Notes under the pieces: generated by a model
The model's input: only the letters and a program-made list of their open reading frames with translations
The model's database searches: none
What the model was told of the DNA's origin: nothing
NCBI GenBank assembly: GCA_018136815.1
Contig: CM030931.1
Span: 1,777,398 to 1,841,397, forward strand
Reading direction: 5' to 3'
Length of the DNA: 64,000 nt
Origin: Isochrysis galbana
Taxonomy: Eukaryota; Haptophyta; Isochrysidales; Isochrysidaceae
Shown here: in pieces, positions 52,901 to 64,000 of the stretch
Numbering within the stretch: the first letter of the stretch is position 1
How the letters are laid out: each line of letters begins with the position of its first letter
Program-made: the position numbers and the translations under genes

Positions 52901-54400
52901 TAGAGAATCGAGGTTGCCTTGACCGGACGACAATCGGTCGATGGCTTCTACCGTGAGGGGAAGAGGGCTGTCCTCTAGACGAAGCTTGGAGTTGACGTCG
53001 CGATAATCTACGCAGAAACGTACGGAGCCATCCTTCTTAGTGACTAACACGACTCGAGAGGCCCACGACGAATTTGATTTCCTAATGATGCCCGCGGACT
53101 CCATCTTGCAAACTTCGTCCTCTATGATCTTCTCACCCTCTCGTCCAACTCTAGACGGTGCGTGACGGTGAGCTTCGGCTCCGGGGTTGAGCGGTAGCTC
53201 TACCTCCATCACGTGAGTGTGATTCGGGTTAGTCGGGTCAATTGCGAAAGCAGCGATACGTCGGGCCAGTAGACGACGAACTTGTTCACGTTGGGGCATC
53301 GAGAGACGGCCCTCGGGGTCGATCTTGGCTGCCTCGAGGAGCTTGCGTTGGTCCTCGTTGAGCGACTCAATCACATCCGGCGAGTTATTGTCACCGACGC
53401 GGTGATAAGTTCCAGCGTGAATCTTGAATCGAACCTGTAGCGAAGCTACAGGATGGAACGACGGAAGGTGTAGTGGTTTGGGGTCAGTATTGGCCACCGT
53501 AACCGCGATGGTGTGGTCGGATTTCGGCCTCTCTACTTGAGGGATGACGAGCGGAGAGCTGTCAATAGTCTCGCGTGTAGGGAGCCGGTCCACGAGCATG
53601 GCGCAGTCTTCGTGTTCTCGAAGAGCTAGCGGAATTCGGACGTGAAACGTCGCCCGATGATAGGCCGGGATCGTGATAGGTTCATGGGTATATAGGAGGT
53701 ACTCGGAGCCACAAGACGCCGGCGCTTTGGCGGCAAACTCATCGGCCGTGTTGAAGAGCGGCTCGGAGACTAGCTGGTTGTCGTTTTCGGCGGCTTGCGG
53801 CCCTCGGAAGAAGTCAGTCGTGATTGGGTTCGCGGAGGTCGGACAGACCTGTGCACAAGTCATGCTGACAGGGACCACCGCTATCGGTGACGTCGAGACG
53901 CGAAAGATCGGCGGAGCGTCGGGGCTTGGACTGCCATTAACCTCAAGAGGAGCCACCGTGGATGGGGCACCGAGGGTGATAGAGCCGTCCGCGCTGTCGG
54001 AGGCGAGCTGAATCGAAGCGGCGTGCGTAGCTAAGAAGTCGTTCCCGAGCAGTAGCATCGGGTTGCCTTCAATCACCATGAACGTATGACGAAAGAGAAA
54101 TCCACCGACGGAGAAAACGATTCGAGCCTTGCCTCGCGTGATAAGAGGTAGGCCGTCTGGGCCATGGAGCGGTGTCACTACGGCTTGCGGCAGCCGCTCG
54201 ACGCATGCGTCGTTGGGTAGGCTGGACAAGAGGGAAGTGGTCACGACCGACGGGCCAGCTCCGGTGTCAGCGAGTGTGCTGTTGACCGTGAGGGCGGAGT
54301 CGGCTAAGATTACTCCTTCTTTGCCGGCAGCCTCGCCGGAGCGGCAGACCATTAGATCTCGAACATATAGACAATGCCTTGGGTAGGCAGATGGTAGGGT
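49985..54400 (-). mobile_element. Chromovirus pol region: protease, RT, RNase H, integrase, chromodomain
   Basis: In element order: aspartic protease (STLADTGAGPSVVTTSLL, about 54260; LLLGNDFL, about 54040); reverse transcriptase (RFCVDYRDVNSKL; LDLASGFWGIPI; YLPFGVQSGPS; MPYLDDVGAWS, about 52690); RNase H (LVKTDGASKLGIAGVLAQKD; TEIELLAALESI; LVVDHSALRWL); integrase HHCC zinc site (YHDHLGHPGATRT; CHECTLGKP, about 51250-51380) and core (IVFVDSLSRWIEAEPC; LRTDAGSNLCSRLVD; EAYRHEGVGLVERAQQTLL); and a C-terminal chromodomain (YLVEELLDRKGD then FKYLVKWRGYPRSEATWES, about 50165-50315). The chromodomain places it in the chromoviruses, which target heterochromatin. Confidence 0.92.
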
Positions 54401-57400
54401 ATCCACGACGCTCTCCGGCCGGTGCGCGGTCACGTGTGCAATGGTGTCGGACAGGGACGGGGTTGGTCGCCAGCGTCGTTGCTCGGGTGAATTCGTCGTC
54501 AAACTGGTCGTCGTCTCTTCGGGTACTCCGACTGCCGCTATCGTGGCAGAGGGCCTAGAGGGGTCGTCCTCGTTGGTAGCGGTACAGGGTGATAGCTTGG
54601 GACTAGTGTAGCCCAGGCCTCTCTTGTCGGTGGGGTGCCTCGGGTGGTCGGACATCTTTTCCCAATCTTTCTCGAGACGGGCTTGGGCTTCTGTCTTGGG
54701 TCTTCGAACTAATGAGGCTAGCTCTTCGGCGCGGATGCCTTTGGCTTCCACGAACTCGATCGGCGCTCGGACGGCAGCGGCGAGGTCGGATTCCTCGTCG
54801 GCGTTTCGTCCGGCTAGAGCTTGCGCTCTTATTTCGTCAGCGGTTTCGAGCGTGACGTTGGACCATTTCTGGTCCCCGTTCACTCCGAATGATTGCCATT
54901 GTTGGCGCCGCTTCCGGAGAGTCGTCGGCGTCGTCGGACGCGGCGAGCTCGCGCGTGCCGGAGGCGGGGCGGTCCATGGAGAGAATGGGTCGTGGAGTGT
55001 AGACTCGGAGGCGTGGAGTGGCGTGTCGTTGTCGTGGTTATCGTGGGTTTCTTTTTGGTCTTCGTGGTTGTCTGACTCGGGAGTAGATGGACGGGAAACA
55101 ACGGGGTCGGAAGAAACTTCACTCGTTTCCCTCCCCCTCTCATAACGATGAAGAGCCGACCACGGCTCGTAGGCGGTAGCCTCGGTCGAGCTAAGTGAAG
55201 GCCGGTCCAATAGGCTGCACCGCGCGCAAGCGAGTAGCTCTAACGCGGACAATTTCTTCGTCGACGTCTGGTCTCGCTGTTGGCTCAAATGTCGAAGAAG
55301 AACCGGCATCCAATGGATCGCCATCGCTCCAGCTACACCGACGTAGGTGCGGCTGCGAAGAGCGCCACGGTGCGGTGAAGGAGAGAGGTTAGCCATGGCC
55401 GACTCACGGCCATCCACGACGCAAGTTGGCTGGAGGGGCGGCAGCCCTTTGGTGAGGTACAACCCGGTGGCTTTCTGGTGTCCAGTGCCGTGCTCCCAGG
55501 GTTGGACGAATTGGGTCGGGGTCAACCCCCCGACTAAACGGCGAGCTTCCGCATGCATCCGAGGGTTCTCGACCGCTACAAACGGAGCAGTGGCGGAGGC
55601 CATTGACTTGAAGACGCGAGCGGCCGACTCAAGAGCGGCACGACGTCCGGGTTCTTGGGAGAGCCATTGACTGCTGACAGCGGAGAGGTACGTGCAGGGC
55701 GGGTGGGCGATGACTAGGTCCCAACCTAGGTTTTGGACATGAAGCGCGTCGCCTTGGAAGTGGGGCACGTAATCGATCTCGGAAGGATACAAATCGCACG
55801 TAGCTACATCAGCACCGGCGAGTAGGAACATGGAGGAGACGACGCCGCTCGTCTCGCCAACGACGAGAACGCGTGGTGCGTGACAGCCAGACGTCAGCCC
55901 GTCTTGGACTCGTTGATTCATCTTCGTGAGCTCAGCGCAAAGCTCATCGAAGTGCTTGGGTAGCGCGGCGGCAGGCGAGGCTAGGGTGCCATTGCGAGGC
56001 CGGCGAAGCTCTTGGGCTGCCTCCGTGAGGTGCCGAGGTAATACCACCGCAGAGCCGCTCGCTCGTGCACGAAGAGAGGCGAGAGCGTGGAGAGCGGGTG
56101 ACGGGGTATCATCACGGGTGCCGACATCGGAGTTGTTTTGAGAGGAATCGAAGGACTGGATCGCGGACGCATTGATCGCTGCCACGCGCATGATGGTGGT
56201 GCAGTGGTATCGAGAGGCAGGCAGTGCTCGGAGGCGGCGACCGGTGGCCGCAGCGACGTAGGACGAATGGAAGAAGACTCGGATATCGACGACGTAGAGA
56301 CGGGCTCGGAGGACGGGATTGACGAAGAAACTCGGAGAAGTGGGGTGTCGGACGGCGGCGACGGACGCCTCGGCCGCGAGACCACCGGTGAGAGACATGA
56401 AGGACATGGCTCAGGGACTCGGTTGGGCTGGCTCAATGGGCGTAGAAGCTCGGTTTGGGAGGCCGCCGTTCCTCGACGTGCAGAGGAGTTGTGGTCACTC
56501 TCCATGGTCACGTCGGAAGAGGAGACGTCGTTGCATTCTGTCGTCGGCGGGGTCGGCGCCGGCGAAAGAAGGGACGTGGCTGTCGTAGAAGCCGGCTGCG
56601 GGGAAGGCTGGGGCCAGGGTGGTGGCTCTGCGGCAGCGGCTGGCGTGGGTAGTGGCCGAAGAGGTTCTGCAATGCGAAGCATTCTTCGGAGGACTTGGCT
56701 CGGGCTAGCGGGTGGATGGACCGCTGAAATTACGGTGGATTCAGACTCGAATTCGGAAGACTCGGCGACTTGAGAGGGGCTAGGAGACGGCTGTTCAAGC
56801 TCCTCCAGGGCTCTCGGTTGATGGGGTGGCGTGGGAACGCCGGTGGTCGACCGCGGACTCCGCGGTGACGTTAATTTGTACTCGGACTCGGACTCGTCGT
56901 TTCTGGCGTGCTGGACGCCAATAACAGGGCTAACTTTCGAAATGGGAACGGACGGGGCCGGCTCAAAGGTGAAGCCCCCTGGCGTCGCAACCGTCGGTGA
57001 GGACGAAGCTGAAGCTTGTGATGACAATAGGGGCACGGTGGCCAGCACCGGTTGGCTCGGTGCGGCCGAAATCTCGGACTCGGTGACGGGCTTGATTACG
57101 CGGGCTCGGGATGCACTGTCTTGTGCGATTGGACTCGGACTCGGAACGGAAACGGAAGGGATCGGCTCGGCGGCGTGCAGCCTGCTGGAGTGGCAGGCCG
57201 GCTGCGGCGAGACTCGGAACGGTGGCTCGGACAAGGACACAGTGGCTGTCGTCGAGGGCTTCGGCGTCAGCTTGTGTTTGGACTCGATACGCGGTGGCTC
57301 GTGAAACGGGGCTCGGTTGTGGTTGGAATTCTGGAAGTGACCGGAGATTCCAAATGACTCAGACTCGGGGCGCGGAGGACCGAAGGTGAACACTCCCGCG

Positions 57401-57954
57401 GAAGGAGTGGTCGTCGGAGGCTCAGTGAGTGGCTGGAGCTCCGTTAATCCTGCGGTCGACCGCGTGGTAGGACTCGGTGACGTTGTAAACTCGGACTCGG
57501 ACTCGGACTCGGACTCGGATGGCTCAGAACGGGGTTTGCTCAAAACAGGCTTGGACTCGGACTCGAAAGAAAGTGGGGAAGAACCGGAGAACTGCGCCTC
57601 CATCGTCGTAGCGATGGAGACTGGTGATACCGGTGATGACTGGACTGGGCTCAGACTCGTAGATGGGCTCGCGGTGGCGTAAGACGAAGAGGGTAATTCT
57701 GAACGTGACTTGGACTCGGACTCGTACTCGGGAGACGTTTTGTGGCTCGGACATGCGAAATTTGATTTGAAGGATTGAAGGTTGGATTGGGCCTGCGGCG
57801 GCTGGATTTTCGCAGACCGTGAGGTCTTGGACTGGGGATGCTTGAGGAGTGGCGGGGGGTAGCGGTTGAGCGGCTTGAGTTGATAGAGAGGCGGTGACGG
57901 TTGACTTGGTTTTGAGGACTCGTGCGTGATATCGAGAATCAGGATGAATCATCG
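53453..57954. repeat. Left copy of a 4.5-kb block repeated across the gap
   Basis: Nearly identical to 58055-62557 in direct orientation; the two copies are separated only by the 100-N gap and differ in a few homopolymer-length positions. Confidence 0.95.
55390..55930 (-). mobile_element. Cytosine-5 DNA methyltransferase-like domain within the chromovirus
   Basis: In element orientation: PRVLVVGETSGVVSSMFLLA and GADVATCDLYPSE (SAM-binding start), GWDLVIAHPPCTYLSAVSSQ (motif IV Pro-Pro-Cys, candidate nucleophile), FVAVENPRMHAEAR (motif VI-like Glu-Asn), then QPWEHGTGHQKATGLYLTKG and LPPLQPT. This pattern is that of the short phage-type Dcm-like enzymes. It lies between the gag-side linker and the protease in one frame with pol. 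A second copy of the same DNA lies in the repeated block (about 59990-60530). Confidence 0.75.
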
Positions 57955-58054
57955 NNNNNNNNNNNNNNNNNNNNNNNNNNNNNNNNNNNNNNNNNNNNNN
58001 NNNNNNNNNNNNNNNNNNNNNNNNNNNNNNNNNNNNNNNNNNNNNNNNNNNNNN
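57955..58054. other. Assembly gap (100 N)
   Basis: Exactly 100 N between the two copies of the block. Confidence 0.99.
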
Positions 58055-61000
58055 AATGGAACGACGGAAGGTGTAGTGGTTTGGGGTCAGTATTGGCCAC
58101 CGTAACCGCGATGGTGTGGTCGGATTTCGGCCTCTCTACTTGAGGGATGACGAGCGGAGAGCTGTCAATAGTCTCGCGTGTAGGGAGCCGGTCCACGAGC
58201 ATGGCGCAGTCTTCGTGTTCTCGAAGAGCTAGCGGAATTCGGACGTGAAACGTCGCCCGATGATAGGCCGGGATCGTGATAGGTTCATGGGTATATAGGA
58301 GGTACTCGGAGCCACAAGACGCCGGCGCTTTGGCGGCAAACTCATCGGCCGTGTTGAAGAGCGGCTCGGAGACTAGCTGGTTGTCGTTTTCGGCGGCTTG
58401 CGGCCCTCGGAAGAAGTCAGTCGTGATTGGGTTCGCGGAGGTCGGACAGACCTGTGCACAAGTCATGCTGACAGGGACCACCGCTATCGGTGACGTCGAG
58501 ACGCGAAAGATCGGCGGAGCGTCGGGGCTTGGACTGCCATTAACCTCAAGAGGAGCCACCGTGGATGGGGCACCGAGGGTGATAGAGCCGTCCGCGCTGT
58601 CGGAGGCGAGCTGAATCGAAGCGGCGTGCGTAGCTAAGAAGTCGTTCCCGAGCAGTAGCATCGGGTTGCCTTCAATCACCATGAACGTATGACGAAAGAG
58701 AAATCCACCGACGGAGAAAACGATTCGAGCCTTGCCTCGCGTGATAAGAGGTAGGCCGTCTGGGCCATGGAGCGGTGTCACTACGGCTTGCGGCAGCCGC
58801 TCGACGCATGCGTCGTTGGGTAGGCTGGACAAGAGGGAAGTGGTCACGACCGACGGGCCAGCTCCGGTGTCAGCGAGTGTGCTGTTGACCGTGAGGGCGG
58901 AGTCGGCTAAGATTACTCCTTCTTTGCCGGCAGCCTCGCCGGAGCGGCAGACCATTAGATCTCGAACATATAGACAATGCCTTGGGTAGGCAGATGGTAG
59001 GGTATCCACGACGCTCTCCGGCCGGTGCGCGGTCACGTGTGCAATGGTGTCGGACAGGGACGGGGTTGGTCGCCAGCGTCGTTGCTCGGGTGAATTCGTC
59101 GTCAAACTGGTCGTCGTCTCTTCGGGTACTCCGACTGCCGCTATCGTGGCAGAGGGCCTAGAGGGGTCGTCCTCGTTGGTAGCGGTACAGGGTGATAGCT
59201 TGGGACTAGTGTAGCCCAGGCCTCTCTTGTCGGTGGGGTGCCTCGGGTGGTCGGACATCTTTTCCCAATCTTTCTCGAGACGGGCTTGGGCTTCTGTCTT
59301 GGGTCTTCGAACTAATGAGGCTAGCTCTTCGGCGCGGATGCCTTTGGCTTCCACGAACTCGATCGGCGCTCGGACGGCAGCGGCGAGGTCGGATTCCTCG
59401 TCGGCGTTTCGTCCGGCTAGAGCTTGCGCTCTTATTTCGTCAGCGGTTTCGAGCGTGACGTTGGACCATTTCTGGTCCCCGTTCACTCCGAATGATTGCC
59501 ATTGTTGGCGCCGCTTCCGGAGAGTCGTCGGCGTCGTCGGACGCGGCGAGCTCGCGCGTGCCGGAGGCGGGGCGGTCCATGGAGAGAATGGGTCGTGGAG
59601 TGTAGACTCGGAGGCGTGGAGTGGCGTGTCGTTGTCGTGGTTATCGTGGGTTTCTTTTTGGTCTTCGTGGTTGTCTGACTCGGGAGTAGATGGACGGGAA
59701 ACAACGGGGTCGGAAGAAACTTCACTCGTTTCCCTCCCCTCTCATAACGATGAAGAGCCGACCACGGCTCGTAGGCGGTAGCCTCGGTCGAGCTAAGTGA
59801 AGGCCGGTCCAATAGGCTGCACCGCGCGCAAGCGAGTAGCTCTAACGCGGACAATTTCTTCGTCGACGTCTGGTCTCGCTGTTGGCTCAAATGTCGAAGA
59901 AGAACCGGCATCCAATGGATCGCCATCGCTCCAGCTACACCGACGTAGGTGCGGCTGCGAAGAGCGCCACGGTGCGGTGAAGGAGAGAGGTTAGCCATGG
60001 CCGACTCACGGCCATCCACGACGCAAGTTGGCTGGAGGGGCGGCAGCCCTTTGGTGAGGTACAACCCGGTGGCTTTCTGGTGTCCAGTGCCGTGCTCCCA
60101 GGGTTGGACGAATTGGGTCGGGGTCAACCCCCGACTAAACGGCGAGCTTCCGCATGCATCCGAGGGTTCTCGACCGCTACAAACGGAGCAGTGGCGGAGG
60201 CCATTGACTTGAAGACGCGAGCGGCCGACTCAAGAGCGGCACGACGTCCGGGTTCTTGGGAGAGCCATTGACTGCTGACAGCGGAGAGGTACGTGCAGGG
60301 CGGGTGGGCGATGACTAGGTCCCAACCTAGGTTTTGGACATGAAGCGCGTCGCCTTGGAAGTGGGGCACGTAATCGATCTCGGAAGGATACAAATCGCAC
60401 GTAGCTACATCAGCACCGGCGAGTAGGAACATGGAGGAGACGACGCCGCTCGTCTCGCCAACGACGAGAACGCGTGGTGCGTGACAGCCAGACGTCAGCC
60501 CGTCTTGGACTCGTTGATTCATCTTCGTGAGCTCAGCGCAAAGCTCATCGAAGTGCTTGGGTAGCGCGGCGGCAGGCGAGGCTAGGGTGCCATTGCGAGG
60601 CCGGCGAAGCTCTTGGGCTGCCTCCGTGAGGTGCCGAGGTAATACCACCGCAGAGCCGCTCGCTCGTGCACGAAGAGAGGCGAGAGCGTGGAGAGCGGGT
60701 GACGGGGTATCATCACGGGTGCCGACATCGGAGTTGTTTTGAGAGGAATCGAAGGACTGGATCGCGGACGCATTGATCGCTGCCACGCGCATGATGGTGG
60801 TGGCAGTGGTATCGAGAGGCAGGCAGTGCTCGGAGGCGGCGACCGGTGGCCGCAGCGACGTAGGACGAATGGAAGAAGACTCGGATATCGACGACGTAGA
60901 GACGGGCTCGGAGGACGGGATTGACGAAGAAACTCGGAGAAGTGGGGTGTCGGACGGCGGCGACGGACGCCTCGGCCGCGAGACCACCGGTGAGAGACAT

Positions 61001-62557
61001 GAAGGACATGGCTCAGGGACTCGGTTGGGCTGGCTCAATGGGCGTAGAAGCTCGGTTTGGGAGGCCGCCGTTCCTCGACGTGCAGAGGAGTTGTGGTCAC
61101 TCTCCATGGTCACGTCGGAAGAGGAGACGTCGTTGCATTCTGTCGTCGGCGGGGTCGGCGCCGGCGAAAGAAGGGACGTGGCTGTCGTAGAAGCCGGCTG
61201 CGGGGAAGGCTGGGGCCAGGGTGGTGGCTCTGCGGCAGCGGCTGGCGTGGGTAGTGGCCGAAGAGGTTCTGCAATGCGAAGCATTCTTCGGAGGACTTGG
61301 CTCGGGCTAGCGGGTGGATGGACCGCTGAAATTACGGTGGATTCAGACTCGAATTCGGAAGACTCGGCGACTTGAGAGGGGCTAGGAGACGGCTGTTCAA
61401 GCTCCTCCAGGGCTCTCGGTTGATGGGGTGGCGTGGGAACGCCGGTGGTCGACCGCGGACTCCGCGGTGACGTTAATTTGTACTCGGACTCGGACTCGTC
61501 GTTTCTGGCGTGCTGGACGCCAATAACAGGGCTAACTTTCGAAATGGGAACGGACGGGGCCGGCTCAAAGGTGAAGCCCCCTGGCGTCGCAACCGTCGGT
61601 GAGGACGAAGCTGAAGCTTGTGATGACAATAGGGGCACGGTGGCCAGCACCGGTTGGCTCGGTGCGGCCGAAATCTCGGACTCGGTGACGGGCTTGATTA
61701 CGCGGGCTCGGGATGCACTGTCTTGTGCGATTGGACTCGGACTCGGAACGGAAACGGAAGGGATCGGCTCGGCGGCGTGCAGCCTGCTGGAGTGGCAGGC
61801 CGGCTGCGGCGAGACTCGGAACGGTGGCTCGGACAAGGACACAGTGGCTGTCGTCGAGGGCTTCGGCGTCAGCTTGTGTTTGGACTCGATACGCGGTGGC
61901 TCGTGAAACGGGGCTCGGTTGTGGTTGGAATTCTGGAAGTGACCGGAGATTCCAAATGACTCAGACTCGGGGCGCGGAGGACCGAAGGTGAACACTCCCG
62001 CGGAAGGAGTGGTCGTCGGAGGCTCAGTGAGTGGCTGGAGCTCCGTTAATCCTGCGGTCGACCGCGTGGTAGGACTCGGTGACGTTGTAAACTCGGACTC
62101 GGACTCGGACTCGGACTCGGATGGCTCAGAACGGGGTTTGCTCAAAACAGGCTTGGACTCGGACTCGAAAGAAAGTGGGGAAGAACCGGAGAACTGCGCC
62201 TCCATCGTCGTAGCGATGGAGACTGGTGATACCGGTGATGACTGGACTGGGCTCAGACTCGTAGATGGGCTCGCGGTGGCGTAAGACGAAGAGGGTAATT
62301 CTGAACGTGACTTGGACTCGGACTCGTACTCGGGAGACGTTTTGTGGCTCGGACATGCGAAATTTGATTTGAAGGATTGAAGGTTGGATTGGGCCTGCGG
62401 CGGCTGGATTTTCGCAGACCGTGAGGTCTTGGACTGGGGATGCTTGAGGAGTGGCGGGGGGTAGCGGTTGAGCGGCTTGAGTTGATAGAGAGGCGGTGAC
62501 GGTTGACTTGGTTTTGAGGACTCGTGCGTGATATCGAGAATCAGGATGGAATCATCG
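58055..62557. repeat. Right copy of the 4.5-kb block
   Basis: Starts at the protease/linker part of the chromovirus and ends where the left copy met the gap. Beyond it the sequence continues into gag. Most simply, overlapping contig ends were scaffolded without merging. Confidence 0.95.
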
Positions 62558-62775
62558 GCATTGGGAGAAATAGGGGCAATCGGCGAGGAGGCAGGAGAAA
62601 GAGGGGGATGGAGGTGGCAGGGCTTGTCTGGAACTTGGGGAATCTTGGGGTACCGGTTGGAGGCCGTAGAAGTACTCGGCCGTAGCGTAATACGATCTTT
62701 TGGTGGGTGGCGTTCAGGCCCACTACCCTGGACTGGTAGCGGGGTAACAGCGCGGACGTGGGCCCCGCCGGCGAC

Positions 62776-63933
62776 CTACTGGGCCGGACGGAGAACAACC
62801 ATCGTGCGGAGGCGGCGGTGGACTTCTGGGTCGTTACCACACTCGCCACTGCCGCCTTCGCAGAGAAAACGAATGTATGGTTGGCAAACGACGGGGTTAT
62901 GAGCTCCGTCGCCCGTGCCATACTTCCACAAGTCTGCCTCGGGCGTACCAGATGGAGCCCGGGGACGAAAGGCGCAGTACGCGCAGCCGTTGGCGTCGGT
63001 CCACTCCTTGACGTCGCGGTCTAAGTCGTCGAGACGCGGCGCCGTCATGGTGGCATCCGAGGGACGGCAGCGCGTGAGCGCAGCGCGAAGGGCCGGGTGA
63101 CCCGCGTAACGAGAGATTTGCCAGAAGCGGGCTCGCGCTCGAGACCAGCTACCTGGATCCCATTCCGAGAGGCCCGAATCGGCCGGAAGCCCAAGGCCGT
63201 TCGGAGGGGGATCACATTGGCGACGGGAAGACGTGCTTTTGCCGAGGGGACGGTCAAGAAGTGCGTCCGGTAACGGAGACGATGCGGAGTAATTCGTAGG
63301 CGGAGGCGGAGCCCGACGATTGTCAGCGCCAGTCGCCTTGCGGTTCGAGTTGTTGTTTTGCGATTTTAATGCCTCGGCCACCGCCGCTTGGACGGCGGCG
63401 ACCATCGAAGCCGTAGTGTCTGCGGGGTTAGAGGCAGTCTTAGCAACCTTGGCGGTCTTGGTGGACTTGGAAGTAGTCGCCGGCGGCGTCACGGCGGCGA
63501 CCGTGACCGACGCTTGTTGGCCAGCGCGGGCTTGTTCGTACGGGCTCAGGTAGCGCTGGCAGAGGTTGACGCACGAAAGGGCCGAACGAGGGAGCTCGTG
63601 GTTCTCGACGCGGAAGCGAGTCTTCGCAAGACACTCGCCGAACTTGGTCGCGTTATCCACGCCGCGAGCCGCGTCGACCTTGTCGTTCCGAATGATGGAC
63701 TCGAATCGTTGATTGATATCGTGCGACATGTTTGGGTGGTCCCAGACCGTCGTGGCATCCACCTTCGCGTCACCCATCTTGCGGACGTACGCGCGCACCA
63801 AATTCTTGGATAACTCTAAGAGATCGGAGCCGGCTTCACGGGCTACGAGGCGGTCCCACTCCATGGAGGCGGAGTCTTTGGCGAAGCCGGGCACGTTGGC
63901 CGCGAAGGTGGCGTCGCACTTGCGGAGAAGCAC
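62776..63933 (-). mobile_element. Chromovirus gag-like region
   Basis: Helical region MLLRKCDATFAANVPGFAKD ... VENHELPRSALSCVNLCQRY, an Ala/Thr/Lys-rich linker, and a Cys/His-rich end (CAYCAFRPRAP ... HNPVVCQPYIRFLCEGGSGE) that may replace the usual CCHC knuckle. The frame stays open beyond 63933 towards the window edge. Confidence 0.6.
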
Positions 63934-64000
63934 GTCGCAGGCCAGCGCGGGATTGAGAGAGAGAACCGGATCTTCGGCGAGATCGAGGAGGAAGGCGTAA

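Noticed and set aside
56138-57682. Plus-strand frames with SDSDSDSDSD repeats
   Set aside because: Antisense of the Ser/Glu-repeat linker of the chromovirus polyprotein (TCGGAC repeats).

Overview
The window is GC-rich nuclear DNA of a eukaryote, most likely a microalga with a complex (secondary, red-type) plastid. A haptophyte is my best guess, but the lineage is an inference. Support: the GrpE gene has a signal-peptide-like N-terminus followed by a plastid-type presequence; genes carry short spliceosomal introns (56-190 nt), many with GTGCG- or GTATG-type donors and one with a GC-AG pair; and the intergenic DNA is packed with LINE-derived, hAT-like, Ty1/copia and chromovirus sequence. Two 100-N runs (1976-2075, 57955-58054) mark scaffold joins.

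Host genes, left to right: N-terminal part of a SEN1/senataxin-like helicase (1-984, -); a low-complexity hypothetical protein (3640-5160, +); last exon of a cytochrome b561-type membrane protein (6485-6838, -); an O-fucosyltransferase-like enzyme in three exons (8629-10612, -); plastid GrpE in four exons (15694-16947, -); a NIPA-type magnesium transporter (18707-20191, +); M18 aspartyl aminopeptidase in five exons (21926-24076, +); a SENP6/7-like SUMO protease (30127-33897, -); a cysteine-rich fragment (35227-35848, -); tRNase Z in seven exons (37162-39606, -); a DUF4432/aldose-1-epimerase-like protein (43718-44962, -); and a broken SAM-methyltransferase (47694-48060, -). They look like independent housekeeping genes, not a cluster.

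Mobile DNA fills the rest. A short-retroposon family (called R here) and a reverse-transcriptase-less LINE share one 5' hairpin; three R copies have clean 15-18 bp target duplications. Two hAT-like elements have 8-bp duplications and good terminal inverted repeats. There are two nests of insertions: copia LTR > R > hAT (27.6-29.7 kb), and copia RNase H > MITE 'Y' > 2.4-kb element 'X' > second copy of Y (40.1-43.4 kb). X has terminal inverted repeats and three ORFs with no recognised transposase, and is the best candidate for an undescribed element.

The right-hand quarter (48320-64000, -) is one chromodomain-bearing Ty3/gypsy element. It carries a phage-like cytosine-5-methyltransferase domain between gag and protease, and an apparent 4.5-kb false duplication across the second gap. 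Exon coordinates were worked out by eye from splice consensus and frame, without transcript data.
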